From the NCBI GenBank assembly GCA_963575745.1, contig CAUYUJ010014556.1, positions 274,001 to 338,000 on the forward strand: 64,000 bases of DNA, in the 5' to 3' direction. The position numbers and the translations under genes were made by a program. Positions within the stretch are counted from its first letter, which is position 1, and the number at the start of each line of letters is the position of its first letter. Under the pieces are notes generated by a model. It was not told the origin of the DNA and searched no databases. It was given only the letters and a program-made list of their open reading frames with translations. The DNA comes from Prorocentrum cordatum (Eukaryota; Sar; Dinophyceae; Prorocentrales; Prorocentraceae). Positions 42,548 to 53,340 of this stretch are shown piece by piece.

Positions 42548-43204
42548 CTGCTGATGATTCGGATGATGATGCGGATGCCGATGATGATGGTGATACTGGT
42601 GACGATGATGATGCTGATGCGGTTCTGTTGAGGATGCTGCTGCTGCTGATGATGAGGATGTTGATGCTGATGACGAGGAGGGGGATGACGAAGGAGGAGG
42701 AGGAGGAGGAGGCGCAGAAGGAGGAGGCGCAGAAAGAGGAGGAGGAGGAGGCGCAGAAGGAGGAGGAAGTGGAGGACGAGGACGAATGCTGCTGCTGCTG
42801 ATGATGCTGATGCTGATGATGCTAATGAGGAGGGGGAGAAGGGGGAGGAGGAGGAGGGGGAGGCGGATAAAGAGAAATCTACTGGGGAGGAGGAGGAGGA
42901 GAACGACGATGCTGACAAGGAGGAGGAAGAGGAGGAGGAAGAGGAGGAGGAAGAGGAGGAGGATGAGCAGGAGGAGGAGGAGGATGACGAGAGGTGAGGA
43001 GGAGGAGGAGGAGGAGGACGAGGAGGAGGATGCGGAGGAGGACGAGGAAGAGGACGAGGACGAGGAGGAGGAGGAGGAGGAGGAGGAGACGGAGGAGGAG
43101 GATGATGATGATGATGAGGGGAAGGAGGCGGAGGGGAAGGCGGCGGAGGACGAGGAGGAGGATGATGACGAGGACAAGGATGATGATGCATGATGATGCA
43201 GCTA

Positions 43205-43264
<60 letters not shown>

Positions 43265-43569
43265 TTGATGATGTTGATGATGATGATGATGATGATGCTG
43301 ATTATGATGATGATGCTGATTATGATTATGATGATGATAATGATGATGATGATGCTGCTGTTGCTGATGATTATGATGATGATGCGGATGCCGATGATGA
43401 TGATGATGGTGATGCTGGTGACGATGATGATGCTGATGCTGTTGAGGATGCTGCTGCTGATGATGATGAGGATGTTGATGCTGATGACGAGGAGGAGGAT
43501 GTCGAAGGAGGAAGATGCTGCTGATGCTGATGCTGATGCTGATGCTGATGCTGATGCTGATGCTGATGC

Positions 43570-43641
<72 letters not shown>

Positions 43642-43835
43642 GTAGGAGGAGGGGGAGGAGGAGGAGGAGGAGGAGGAGGAGGAGGAGGAGCAGAAGGAGG
43701 AGGAGGCGCAGAATGAGGAGGCGCAAAAGGAGGAGGGGACGAGGAGGAGGCGCAGAAGGAAGAGGAGGAGGAGGAGGAGGAGGAGGAGGAGGAGGAGGAG
43801 GAGGAGGAGGAGGCAGGCGGGTGGGCCCGGGCTGC
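41688..43835 (+). repeat. Higher-order GAT/GGA/GCT array, 2.1 kb
   Basis: Trinucleotide repeats are organised in larger units: a GGA-rich section, a GGACAAGGATGATGATGCAT marker (about 42,428 and 43,172), a pure ATG block (42,461-42,548 and 43,204-43,262), then a GATGCGGATGCCGATGATGA section (42,569 and 43,381). A third, partial unit is at 41,800-41,990. Unit length is about 740-820 bp. Long poly-Asp/Glu/Met frames are artefacts. Confidence 0.9.
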
Positions 43836-43985
43836 GCCTCGCCGTGATGGGCCCTGCGGCTCCCGCCGCCGCCCCTCGTCGCGGCCGCCCGCGGCCGCGC
43901 CGCGGGACCCAGCGCCGCGGGCCTGCGGTCTGTCGGTCTGTCTGTGTCGGGCGGGTGGCAGTGTGGGGGGGGGGGGGGGCCTGAA
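43836..43985. other. GC-rich spacer with G run
   Basis: CGGCCGCCCGCGGCCGCG-type sequence, TCTGTCGGTCTGTCTG (43,929-43,944), then a G run (43,966-43,979). Confidence 0.6.
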
Positions 43986-44190
43986 CGGGGGGAAAAGAGA
44001 AAGACCCTAAAGGGGCCCTGGAGGGCCCCTTCTTGGGCCCCTGCTGGCTCCAAAAGGGGCCGTAAAGGGCCCCCTTTCAGGGCCCTGGTCTCCACCCGAC
44101 TGCCGTAAAGGGCCCCTTTCAGGGCCGTAAAGGGCCACCCAAAAGGGGCCGTAAAGGGCCCCTTTCAGGGCCCCCTTTCAGGTCAGCCCT
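43986..44190. repeat. Palindromic AAAGGGGCC/GGCCCCTTT array
   Basis: GTAAAGGGCCCCTTTCAGGG and variants recur about five times. AAAGGGCCCCTTT is itself nearly self-complementary, and neighbouring copies are complementary to each other. Confidence 0.9.
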
Positions 44191-44522
44191 CATTGCCCGC
44201 CCGACTGTCGCCGTCATCGTCGAGGGTCGACGGGGGGATCGAGGATCGGATCGGATCAGCAATCCACGAAAGCAAGGTGAACGACCCTGACAGCCCCGGT
44301 GTGTGTGAGGCCATGTGTAGCTCCGAAGCCCATGGTTGGGGATCGCGAGGGGGATCGAGGAGGGTCGTCGTCATCGTCGACGACGTCGTCGCTGTCGTTT
44401 TCGTCGTCGGAATCGTCCAAGTCGCCCTCGTCGTCAAAATCGTCGAAGTCGTCGTCGTCGTCGAAATCGTCGGGGTCGGCATCGTTGTCGTCGATATCGT
44501 CGATATCGTCGTCATCGTTGTT
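44191..44522 (+). repeat. TCG microsatellite
   Basis: From about 44,360, TCGTCGTCAT and TCGTCGAAATCGTCG repeats up to the start of the CTTAG element; 44,191-44,359 is transitional with GATCGAGGATCGGATCGGAT. Confidence 0.85.
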
Positions 44523-45253
44523 CCCTACCTGGGCTCTGCCTAGAAGGGTTCTTACTCTGAGGCTTAAAGGGGCCAGGCAGTGTAACCCGCCCCGGGCGGT
44601 TCCCCCAGTATCCGCCCCGCGGTTCCCCAGTTGCGCCCCCTGGGTTCACCCAGCTTAGCTAAGCTAAACTAAGCTAAGCTAAGCTTAGCTTATCTCATCT
44701 TCGCTTAACTTAGCTTAGCGTTGTCTAGCTTAGCTTAGCTTAGCTTAGCTTAGCTAGGGTTAGCTTAGCTTAGCAGAGCTTGGCTTAGCTTAGCTTAGCT
44801 TAGCTTGGCTTAACCTAGCCTAGCCTAGCTTAGCTTAGCTTTGCTTAGCATAGCTTAGCTTACCTTAGCTTATCGCAGCATAGCGCAGCGCCGCATTAGC
44901 ACACCATATCATAGCATAGCATAGCATAGCCAAACATAGCATAGCATAGCATAGCTCAGCATATCATATCATAGCATAGCGCAGCATATCATAGCATATC
45001 ATATCATATCATAGCTTAGCATAGCACATCGCAGCATAGCATATCATAGCACAGCATAGCATACCATATCATATTATAGCATAGCATAGCGCAGCATCGC
45101 ATAGCATAGCATATCATAGCGCAGCATATCACATCATAGCATAGCCTAGCGTACCATAGCGCAGATGCAGGTGTATATGTTAATGTAGCTGTCGGTGTAG
45201 ATGTAGATGTTGCTTTCCTAGATGCTCCAACTCCTAGGTAGGGTCGCACTGGG
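44523..45253 (+). mobile_element. CTTAG-core element with short inverted ends, copy 3 (731 bp)
   Basis: Left end CCCTACCTGGGCTCTGCCTA, with GGGCGGTTCCCCCAG in the left module. The core (44,650-45,160) is CTTAGCTTAGCTT, turning to CATAGCATATCATAGC. Right end ACTCCTAGGTAGGGTCGCAC. TCG-rich DNA lies on both sides (44,360-44,520 and 45,268-45,285), so it seems to have inserted in a TCG microsatellite. No open frame of interest. Confidence 0.78.
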
Positions 45254-45960
45254 ATGAGCCTTGCTTTTATCATCGTCGTCGCCACTTGTCAACATAATCG
45301 ACAACTCGTTGAAGTCGTCGTCGTCCTCCCAATTCACTTTTCACCTCCTACGGGCCTGCTAGTTGAGGGCAGCGTAATCCGAAGATCGACGACCTAGTCC
45401 TCCTCCTTTCTCTGCCACCTGTCTTCCTGCCACTGCAACCATGCAACGCTGTGCTGTTGTTTCAAACTGTCCCCGAATAGTAATTACCAACGGGGGCCGC
45501 ACCCATTCGTGAGTACGATCCGCCGCCACCGCACTATGCTGCGGCTTGGTGTGGCGAGGCCATCGTTCGGCACCGTGCAAAGCATCGGGGCATACACGCG
45601 TCCCGTGTCGCCCGTGCTTTTGGCAGGCCGAGCAACATCGTGCCACCATGGATGTCTACGGTGTGTGAGTGTGTGCCATGTTTCAGCCGTTCCAAGATTG
45701 TCACGGGGATTTAGTTTGTCATCAGAAGGGGGGCTGGGACTTGCTAGACCGCCACATGAAACGCACGGACCGTCTAACAGAGGCGAGAAACAACCCAATG
45801 CTGTAACACCTGTCGCAAGCCAAGCGTGGGAAACCTGCCCCATGCCCATTCTTCCCCTTCCTGTCCACGTCCTCTTAATCATTTCTCACCTCCCCACTCC
45901 TCCTTTTCGTCCGCCTCGGCATGCTCATTCCCAAAATAGTGCTTGCACTTAGGGGGTCTT
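45254..45960. other. Unassigned sequence
   Basis: Includes a short TCGTCG remnant (45,268-45,325). A minus frame near 45,640-45,370 contains CCSACQKHGRHGTRVCP, cysteine-spaced but not a motif I can name. No gene is called. Confidence 0.4.
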
Positions 45961-46260
45961 GTTACGAAGGAACTGGGCCTGTATGTCGGTCAGGCGTCTA
46001 AGTTGCCGCCGTCACCGCCCCGTCGCCGCCCGCCGTCTGGGCCTGTCTGTCGTTCACCAATTTGTTGCCGCCGTCGCCGCCCCCTCGCCCCCCCGCCGCC
46101 CGTCGTCTGGGTCTGTCTGTCGGTCGCCGTGTTTGCTGCGGCCCCGTCGCAGCCCCGTTGTCGTCTCGTCGCCGCCCGTCGTCTGGGCCTGCCTGTCGGT
46201 CGCCGCGCTTGTTTCAGCCGTCGCGGCCCCGTCGCCGCTTCACGTACATTGCGCAACATA
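45961..46260 (+). repeat. 64-78 bp GC-rich tandem repeat, about four units
   Basis: CTGGGCCTGTCTGTCG-type anchors near 45,974, 46,038, 46,107 and 46,185, with CGCCGCCCGTCGTCTGGG between units. The anchor word TCTGTCGGTC also occurs at 43,929. Confidence 0.8.
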
Positions 46261-47779
46261 GATTACACCACGCTGCATTCATTGCACCACACCAGTTCTC
46301 TTTTCTCAAAAAGAATTAGGATCCACCGCCCCCTCAAGCCAGGATGATCTCCCCTGGGGGTGTGCAGCTTACAAATGACTCTGCCCCATCGTTCATTCAA
46401 AATACAAACTCATACCATCCCGGCCAGGCCGGTGTCGATTGGCCCCGTCATCGCTATCAAATCCTACCATGCGCGCGCGCGTTTATCAAGCGGCATCAAT
46501 TGGCAAAACACCTGTTGCAAATATTGGGGCTCAATGTGCACGCGCGCGTCGTTGCGCGCGCACGCCAAAGTCCGTCAAACAATTTAAGTTTCGTACCGGT
46601 TTCAAAACCCAGGAGTCCGAAAACAAACAACAACACATGGTTTCGCAACCTGTTTTTTCAAGAAGGGTCTGCGCTCAAATCCTTGCGAATTCTTAAGAAA
46701 CCATGGCTTTTCAACATGGTAAGCAACGGGCCCCTCGCGCGCGCATGTTGACATCATTCGAACGCCCTTGCGTGCGTGCTCGGGGGAACACGATCCCTAT
46801 CAAAGAGTACCATGCGGGCCACTCGCGCCCGTCGGCCGTGCGCGCACGTCGAAATCTTTCGGAAACCTTCATCACCGACACGTGGGCACCGTCATCGTCA
46901 TCGGCGTGATCAACATCGGCGCCGTCAGTGGCCTTGCCGTCGTCATCGCCATCGTCGTCACCAACATTGCTAATATCATCCTCGTGGTGTCTGGCATTGT
47001 CGGCGTCGCCATGATACCACGCCCGCCCGAGCCATCGACTCGCAGTGAACTGCCCGCGCGTCAGCTCGGCCTGCGAAGAGCGCTGGGGAGTGCCCAACGC
47101 TGAGCGTCACCACGGCCGCGTCGGCCGCGCCAGACTACCTGGCCGCTCTGCACGCTAGCCTTCGCGCGCTAGCGCGGCCGCAGCGATGCGCCAACGAGCG
47201 CCGAGCAGCCATCGCAATCGCCGCCGCACGGGTCTTGCAAGCCGAGTAGCGGGTGGGTGGGTGGGATGATTGCGCGAGCCGTGAAATTGTCAAGGCCAAG
47301 TTCGGCAGGGCGAATTTCACCACATTTGTTGCACCGCGTAGATTTCGCACCTCGGATATCGCCGCACAACATAAATGACACTACGATGGATGCGCCAAGT
47401 AGATTCTCCCTTCTAGAAATGAATTCGGCTCTACAACCACCCCCAGAGGAAGGATTATCCCCTCCTTGTGGGGGTGTGCAATTTACACCTGAGTCTGCCC
47501 CATCGTTTAATCGAAATATGAATGCAGACCATCACAGCCAAGCCAATATCGATTGGCTTCGTCATTTCTTTTCGAAAAACCCTGTGCGAGCACACCCGTT
47601 TATCGAACATCATCAGCTCGCCATAACCCCTTGCAACCAATGGAACCAAGCGCACACGCGCGCGTCATCGCGAGCGCATGTCATAATCACTCAACAACAT
47701 TGTGTTCTGGAGGGTTTTCAAAATCAAATGTCCCGAACACATCTACAAACACATTGTAGTGCAACCTATTTTTCGGTGG

Positions 47780-48080
47780 AGCTCCCTATGGGGCCACGAA
47801 GCGTGTGAGGAGTGTGCCGACATGAGTGTGGGGGACGCATGTGGACGGTGGCACTGGGGCCTTCGGTGGAGCTCTCTATGGGGCAACGAAGCGTGTGAGG
47901 AGTGTGCTGGGATATGTGTGAGAGACGCATGTGGACGGTGGCGCTGGGGCTTTCGGTGGAACTCCGTATGGAACCACGAAACGTGTGAGGGGTGTGCCGA
48001 CATGGGTGTGGGGGGCGCATGTGGACGGTGGCACTGGGTGGGGCCTTCGGTGGAGCTCTCTATGGGGCCACGAAGCGTAT
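47780..48080 (-). repeat. 90-bp minisatellite, inverted, about 3.5 units
   Basis: GGGGCCACGAAGCGTGTGAG, or a variant, recurs near 47,790, 47,880, 47,970 and 48,063 and is the reverse complement of the unit at 7,237-8,235. Confidence 0.9.
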
Positions 48081-48330
48081 GAAGGGTGTGCGGAAATTGG
48101 TGTCGATGGTGATGACGATAACGGCGATGATGATCGCGATGATGGTGATGATGACGATGATGCTGGTGATGCGGGTGATAATGCTGATGATGAGAAGAGG
48201 GAGGGGGGGAGGAGGAGGGGGAAGAGGAACGAAAGAAAAAAGGAGGAAAACGCGGGACGCTGTATCGTCAAAACGAGGACCCAACACCACAGGATGGTTG
48301 GGACATACACATGGTCTTGCTGCAAACGCA

Positions 48331-48352
48331 ATTTTTTTTTTAAAAAAAAAAC
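48331..48352. repeat. T10/A10 palindrome
   Basis: A run of about ten T is directly followed by about ten A, a perfect inverted repeat with no spacer. Confidence 0.9.
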
Positions 48353-49030
48353 AACAAGCGCTCGAGTTCTTGCGGGTTCTTTTTGTATGAATGCAGCATT
48401 TTTGTTTAAACATGTTCATTACATTTTGCCGAACGGGCCTCTCGCGCCGCATATCGAACTAATTCGAACGCCCTTGCGCGCGTGCTGGGGGGGAGCGCGA
48501 TCCGTGTCAAATAATACCACGCGGGCCACTCGCGCGTGTCGGCCGCGCGTGCGCGTCGAACTACTTCACAAAACCTTCATCGTCGACGCGAAGACATCGT
48601 CATCGTGACCGGCGGGCGTGGTCAACATCGGCTGGCTTTGTCGTCGTCATCGTCACCATCGTCATCGTCATCGCTTCTCTCATAATCGTGTCTACCGTTG
48701 TCGGCGTCGCCATGGTACCGCGCCCGCCAAATTCTGACTCGCACTGAAATGCCCACTGGGATGTTTCCAGCGGTCAGCGTCATCGCGGCCGCGTCGGTCG
48801 CGCCGAACTAGCTGGCCAGTCTGCGCGCGAGCATGCGCGGGCTAGCGCGGCCGCAGAGATGCACCAGCCAGCGCCAATAACTCATCGCAATCGCCGCGCA
48901 AACCAACGAGCGAGTGGGTGGGTGGGATGTTTGTAAGAGCGTGGAAACTGTCAACTGTTTTGTAAAAATACCTATTGCACAACATAGATTGCACCACGTA
49001 GACTGCTCCACATAAATGGTACAGCGTATG

Positions 49031-49477
49031 TTGCCAAGAACACAGCATGTTGGGTCCACACTGGCTAACATATGTTCATCTCTTCTCTTCCACTCTACTC
49101 GCCTTGCTCCGCCTGCCTCGATGGCTCGTCGTGGTCGCCCACCTCATCATTGCCCGCCCCCCCCTCCTGTCCCCCTCCCCGTCGACAAGGGCACGAGCCC
49201 GCGCGGGCGCCTGCTCGGTCGGCGCGAAAGCTTCCAACCCCATGGGGGGAACGCCTGGGAAGGGCCCAGGAGCCCGATGGATGGCCTCCCTGGGGGTGCG
49301 AAGAGCAGCGCGACGCCCCTCCTGTGATCGAGTACACTCGTCAAGGCACTAAAAAGAATGACGTTCGCCAAAGTTAAGAGGGCACTGTTAACTGTTAAAC
49401 TGACGTCGCGGCGGCGATTGAAGCCTCACTCAATCCAGGCCGTCCCTAGGCGATGGAGGTCGGCTTTGGTCAAAATC
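49031..49477. other. Unassigned sequence
   Basis: Mixed DNA; no repeat family or motif recognised. Confidence 0.45.
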
Positions 49478-49509
49478 GAGGCCCCCCCCTGAATTTTTGG
49501 GGGGGCCTC
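49478..49509. repeat. Strong GC hairpin
   Basis: GAGGCCCCCCC (49,478-49,488) and GGGGGGGCCTC (49,499-49,509) form an 11-bp perfect stem around a 10-nt AT-rich loop. Plausible as a structural or cloning-artefact site. The trailing bases are not a typical terminator T run. Confidence 0.85.
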
Positions 49510-51190
49510 ATGCGAAACGGCGCAGCTGAAACATCAACCACTGCGCTCCGCGCTCCCCCTGCGGCGGCGGCTTTGGCGCTCCGCGCTCTCCAGAGCACTG
49601 GCCACCGCCGCGGGGGCCTCCAGCCCCAGCCGCGGCGGGGGAGTGGGCCGCAGTGGGACTGACTGGGGGGAGGGGAGGAGTGGGAAGAGGGGGGGGGAGA
49701 GGAGAACCCGGAGGAAGGAGGAAGGGAGGGGCACAGCCCCCCCGCGGCCTACCCCTCTCCCCTGTGGGGACGCACCCCACGCCCTGAAAAAGGGCCCCGC
49801 CTCCGCTGGTCCTTGGGTCGGTCGCCCACGGCCTCCGCCCAGTGGCCGCTACTGGTTTTATATCCCGACCTCCAGCCGGCACCGACCGCCCCGCTGATTT
49901 CACCAGCGGGGGGTGCCCTGGCTAATCCCGAGTCGTTGACGGGGCCCCTGCTATCCAAGCAGGGGGGGCGGGAGGAGATGGAGGAGGGGGAGGGGGGGAC
50001 GGGGGAGGAACTGAGCCAATGTTGCACGACAAGCCGCGGACTGGACGGCATGTGCCGGTGTGGCCGGAGCCCCCTCTCGGCCCACTCTTCGGCCGTCGCA
50101 TCCTCTCCAGCTAGACTCGGGCCTTGGCGGCCGTGGCGAGGATGTGAGCCAGCTTCGCTTCGGATCGCTGCAGGGCGGCCGCGCGCCACTGCCTCTCCTC
50201 TTTCGCTGTCTCGCCAGACCGCTTCTTCATTTCGATGGTGCTGGAGAGATTCCGAAACTCATTTCGAAAAATCAGCGGTGAACGCCTTCCTGAGGGTAGT
50301 TGTGGTGCCTTCTTCAAGCCCCCCAAGGAAGCTCGCGCCTGATGGCAATGCTGTTTGATCTCCTGGACTGGCTCCTGGTCGTGATTCGTTTCGACCCCGT
50401 CTGCAGAAGATCCCGAAGGCGACTGAATGCGCGGGCGTGATCTGCGAGCCCCCGGACGTTGGCTATCTAGACGGCCGTCGGACTTTGCCGACGCGTCTTG
50501 CTCCTTGCCAATGCCCCTGTCAGTGCGGCCACGTGGAGCAAGGCTGTCAGGCTTGATCTTGAACCGCGAAATCGGATCGGATCGGATCGCCTGCGACTCG
50601 TGTCGAACTGACTCGAAACCGGATCGCCGCGCCTGGCCCAGGCGTGCCCTGGCCGATCCCTCTGAATCATATTGAAGCGAATCGAAATCGCGGCCCCAAC
50701 CGCCGAACCGAATCGCATAACATCGCATCATAGGCGGCCCTGGCTGCCTGTTTGTGCATTCTTTGCCCAAGGATTGAATCGAAAATCATGATCCCACCTT
50801 TCCGTGCCTCAAGATCGGCACACTCTGCGCTCCATGAAGTTGGGCGCGACACAGCAGGAACATAATCACGGCTCGGCCGTTGCCGAATGATGCTGGTGGA
50901 GAGGTCGCAGTGCGTGTACCATCTCAGGTATCGACAAGCGAACGATAACACGAGGCGTTGCCTGCGCTGCCCGCTGAGATCTATGCCTGGCAATTTACTG
51001 GGAAGGACCTCTTGACCGTGGAGGCGAGGCGCGGCCAGCCACGAGGGCCAACGCGCTGGCACCAGAACGCGAGTTTACAGTATTCGAACTGATGTGGGCC
51101 CGATGCCCAACAGGACCTCGTCCTGCGTCTCGTCGCCATGAGGCGCGACCCAGACGGGAATGTGGGAAGTGACTGGCGCCCTGTGCTTGG
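49510..51190. other. Unassigned GC-rich region with one coding-like stretch
   Basis: Minus frames at about 50,280-50,110 read EFRNLSSTIEMKKRSGETAK and RQWRAAALQRSEAKLAHILA, a plausible helical protein fragment of unknown family. G-rich patches at 49,675-49,740 and 49,965-50,010. No complete gene can be defined. Confidence 0.35.
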
Positions 51191-51255
51191 AGCGAAGGAG
51201 GAGGAGGAGGAGGAGGAGGAGGAGGAGGAGGAGGAGGAGGAGGAGGAAGCCGCAG
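51191..51255 (+). repeat. GGA microsatellite
   Basis: GGAGGAGGAG for ~50 bp, with a Lys/Arg/Glu-coding appearance that is an artefact. Confidence 0.95.
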
Positions 51256-51849
51256 ATAGGCTGGGCTGAGCCAGGGGACAGGCCATACGTGGTGCTGGGG
51301 GTGATGGGGCCCCTCAGGTGGGGGCGCACGGCAGATTTTCATGGTGGGCGCCTGGGCCTCGTTGGCTTTGGCGTCCGTGGCGCCGCGGCTCGCTGGCCGC
51401 CTGAGACCGCAACATGTGCAGACGAGGGGGTAGCACGAGGGGTGTTGAGCGCTCGGTTGGCCGAGAAGCAGGTGGAGGGAGATGACCACGCTGACGAACA
51501 GGAAGACGAGGAACGAGGAAACGGAGTGGGAGGAGGCGGATGATCAGGAGAGGAAGGCGGACGATCAAGCTGAGGGGAGGAAGCGGATGAGTGGTAGGAG
51601 GATAAGCAGACGGAGAACCATAGCGGAGGAGGAGGAGGACACTGACGAGCAGGATTGCACAAACACGAGAAACTGGCAGATGGTGATGCTGATGATGAGG
51701 AGGAATAAGCATGATACCAAGATGACGACGAGGAGTCGGAAGAGGAAGATCGTGATGATGTTGGGAGGGCAATGGTGATGACGATGATGCTTACGGTGGC
51801 GTTTATGATTAGGACGATGGTGGTGATTCTGATAAGGCCTTCCCACCTG
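51256..51849. other. Unassigned, purine-rich in the middle
   Basis: Purine-biased GAGGAA/GATGATG DNA between 51,460 and 51,800; no gene. Confidence 0.45.
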
Positions 51850-52205
51850 GCTCCTTGTGAGAGCCTCTCGGAGTGCATCTTGCCTCTTTGCAATCGCGCG
51901 GGCTTGGGCTCGGGCACGCATGCTGATGACTATGCACGCAATCCCAAACACGGGGCGACTCGGGCGGCGCCAGAGAAACAGCCTCTTGCGAGCCGTTTCA
52001 TCGTGTCCTTCTAAGCAGGTTGACAAAAACACATCAAACCCGCTGGCCACTGTTTCGGCTCAACTTCGTTGCGATCACTGCGAGAACTTATGATCACCGC
52101 AAGACCTCCCCTTCCGCTTTAGCTTCCTTATGAGAGCCTCTCGGATTGCATATAGCGTTTTTGCAATCGTGCAGGCTCGGGTTACGCACAGGGCCTTCCA
52201 GCCCC
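51850..52205 (+). repeat. Duplicated ~65-bp segment
   Basis: GAGAGCCTCTCGGAGTGCAT with TTGCAATCGCGCGGGCT (about 51,858-51,915) recurs as GAGAGCCTCTCGGATTGCAT with TTGCAATCGTGCAGGCT (about 52,132-52,188), 274 bp away. On the minus strand both could encode a related short helical peptide (REAL..), but the frames do not connect. Confidence 0.7.
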
Positions 52206-52985
52206 CCTGAACCAAAGGCTCACTCGGCCCTGAGGGTGTGCACCGACGGGGGCAGAATGTCGTGCACAATGAGGCAGCCGTGCCAAGCTGCAGAAAAGGT
52301 GAGGGGGCATGGGAACATATCATCAAGAAGAGGGACGACGAGCAGACACTCAAAGTAATGCAACACATGATTTCCTCTCAGCGCTACGCAACCAAAGCCT
52401 GCAGCACTGGGTTCCTTGCCTGAATCTGGCTGTCGTCGGCCAGGCTTTCTTCACGCCGCGCACTAAACTCACACCGAGGAAGGGACAGAGGTTCAAACTG
52501 GTACGTATTGTCTCAGGCCCCTCTCCCTCCCAAGGGTGTGGTCTTGCACTCACTGCTCTACTTCTACGTCGCCGGCTGTATCATGAGCCTTGCTTTCTCG
52601 CTCCGCCCGTCGCCGCGGGCCGCCGTCCCCTCCCTTGGGGAGTCCGGCGTTTCCTGCTCGCGTTCGCCTTCATTCACCAGCTCCCCTGGCCTGGGTACCC
52701 TGCTCTCCGCCACGGCACGCTGCCCCGCAGCTGCCCCTGGCTCCCCCGCCGGCTGACGGCCCGCCGCCGCTGGCTCCCCCCCCCCCGGCGCCGCCCCTGC
52801 CACGCGCCTGACCCTGCTGTGAGCGGGCCCGGCTTCTCCCCCTCCTCCCCGCCGTCGCCGGGCGCCTCCTCCTCCTCCTCCTCCTCCTCCTCCTCCTCCT
52901 CCCCTTGCATGGTGGCCGAATTCGCGTACCGTTTGCCACGCTGTGCCTCTTCCGCCAGCGCGGTCATTCTGCCCAGCCGACGACG
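52206..52985. other. Unassigned, with TCC microsatellite
   Basis: GC-rich; a TCC run at 52,865-52,905. No domain recognised. Confidence 0.45.
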
Positions 52986-53062
52986 CAAAGTGTGTGTGTG
53001 TGTAGGTGCAGCCGACGACGCAAAGTGTGTGTGTAGGTGTGTGTGTGTGTGTGTGTGTGTGC
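52986..53062 (+). repeat. GT microsatellite with duplicated spacer
   Basis: TGTGTGTGTG runs separated by GCAGCCGACGACGCAAAG, which itself occurs twice (about 52,976 and 53,008). Confidence 0.9.
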
Positions 53063-53340
53063 AAGGGGCTCTTCTCACGCGAGTGTAGGACTGGATGGGG
53101 GCCAGCGATTGGCATATGGGCCGCTGGCCAGCGAAGACCCCCCATACGTCAATATGAAAACGTACCTCCAGTGTACCGCTGTGCTGGTGCAGATCTAAAT
53201 TCCAATTTTTGCGTCTCTTGGTCATCGCCAACGGCTCCTTCCAGTGCGTCATGCATGGGTACCTTCGACAACTACCTCAACGCACCTCATAACGCAATCT
53301 AGCGGTTGTATTTTCCTGAACATGTCAGGGAAGGTCTCTC
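53063..53340 (+). repeat. ~270-bp dispersed direct repeat, copy 1
   Basis: AAGGGGCTCTTCTCACGCGA, AATATGAAAACGTACCTCCA and TTTTCCTGAACATGTCAG recur in order at 55,322-55,585. No clear coding; about 80% similar by eye. Confidence 0.85.

Larger units (their letters stand above)
46261..49030 (-). repeat. Inverted composite block (homologous to 5.96-11.7 kb)
   Basis: Reading the minus strand from 49,030: GTGCAA words (49,030-48,965), head with CCCACCCACCCAC (48,955-48,905), GC module (48,900-48,780), CGT-rich patch (48,720-48,600), T unit (48,560-48,320), leader plus GGA/GAT and 90-bp minisatellite (48,320-47,780), T unit (47,760-47,570), F (47,565-47,390), a second head (47,290-47,230), GC module, T unit (46,860-46,445) and F (46,445-46,290). 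The module order matches the left block in reverse. Confidence 0.75.

Noticed and set aside
49478-49509. Rho-independent terminator
   Set aside because: Strong GC stem, but no T run follows and the genome is eukaryotic.
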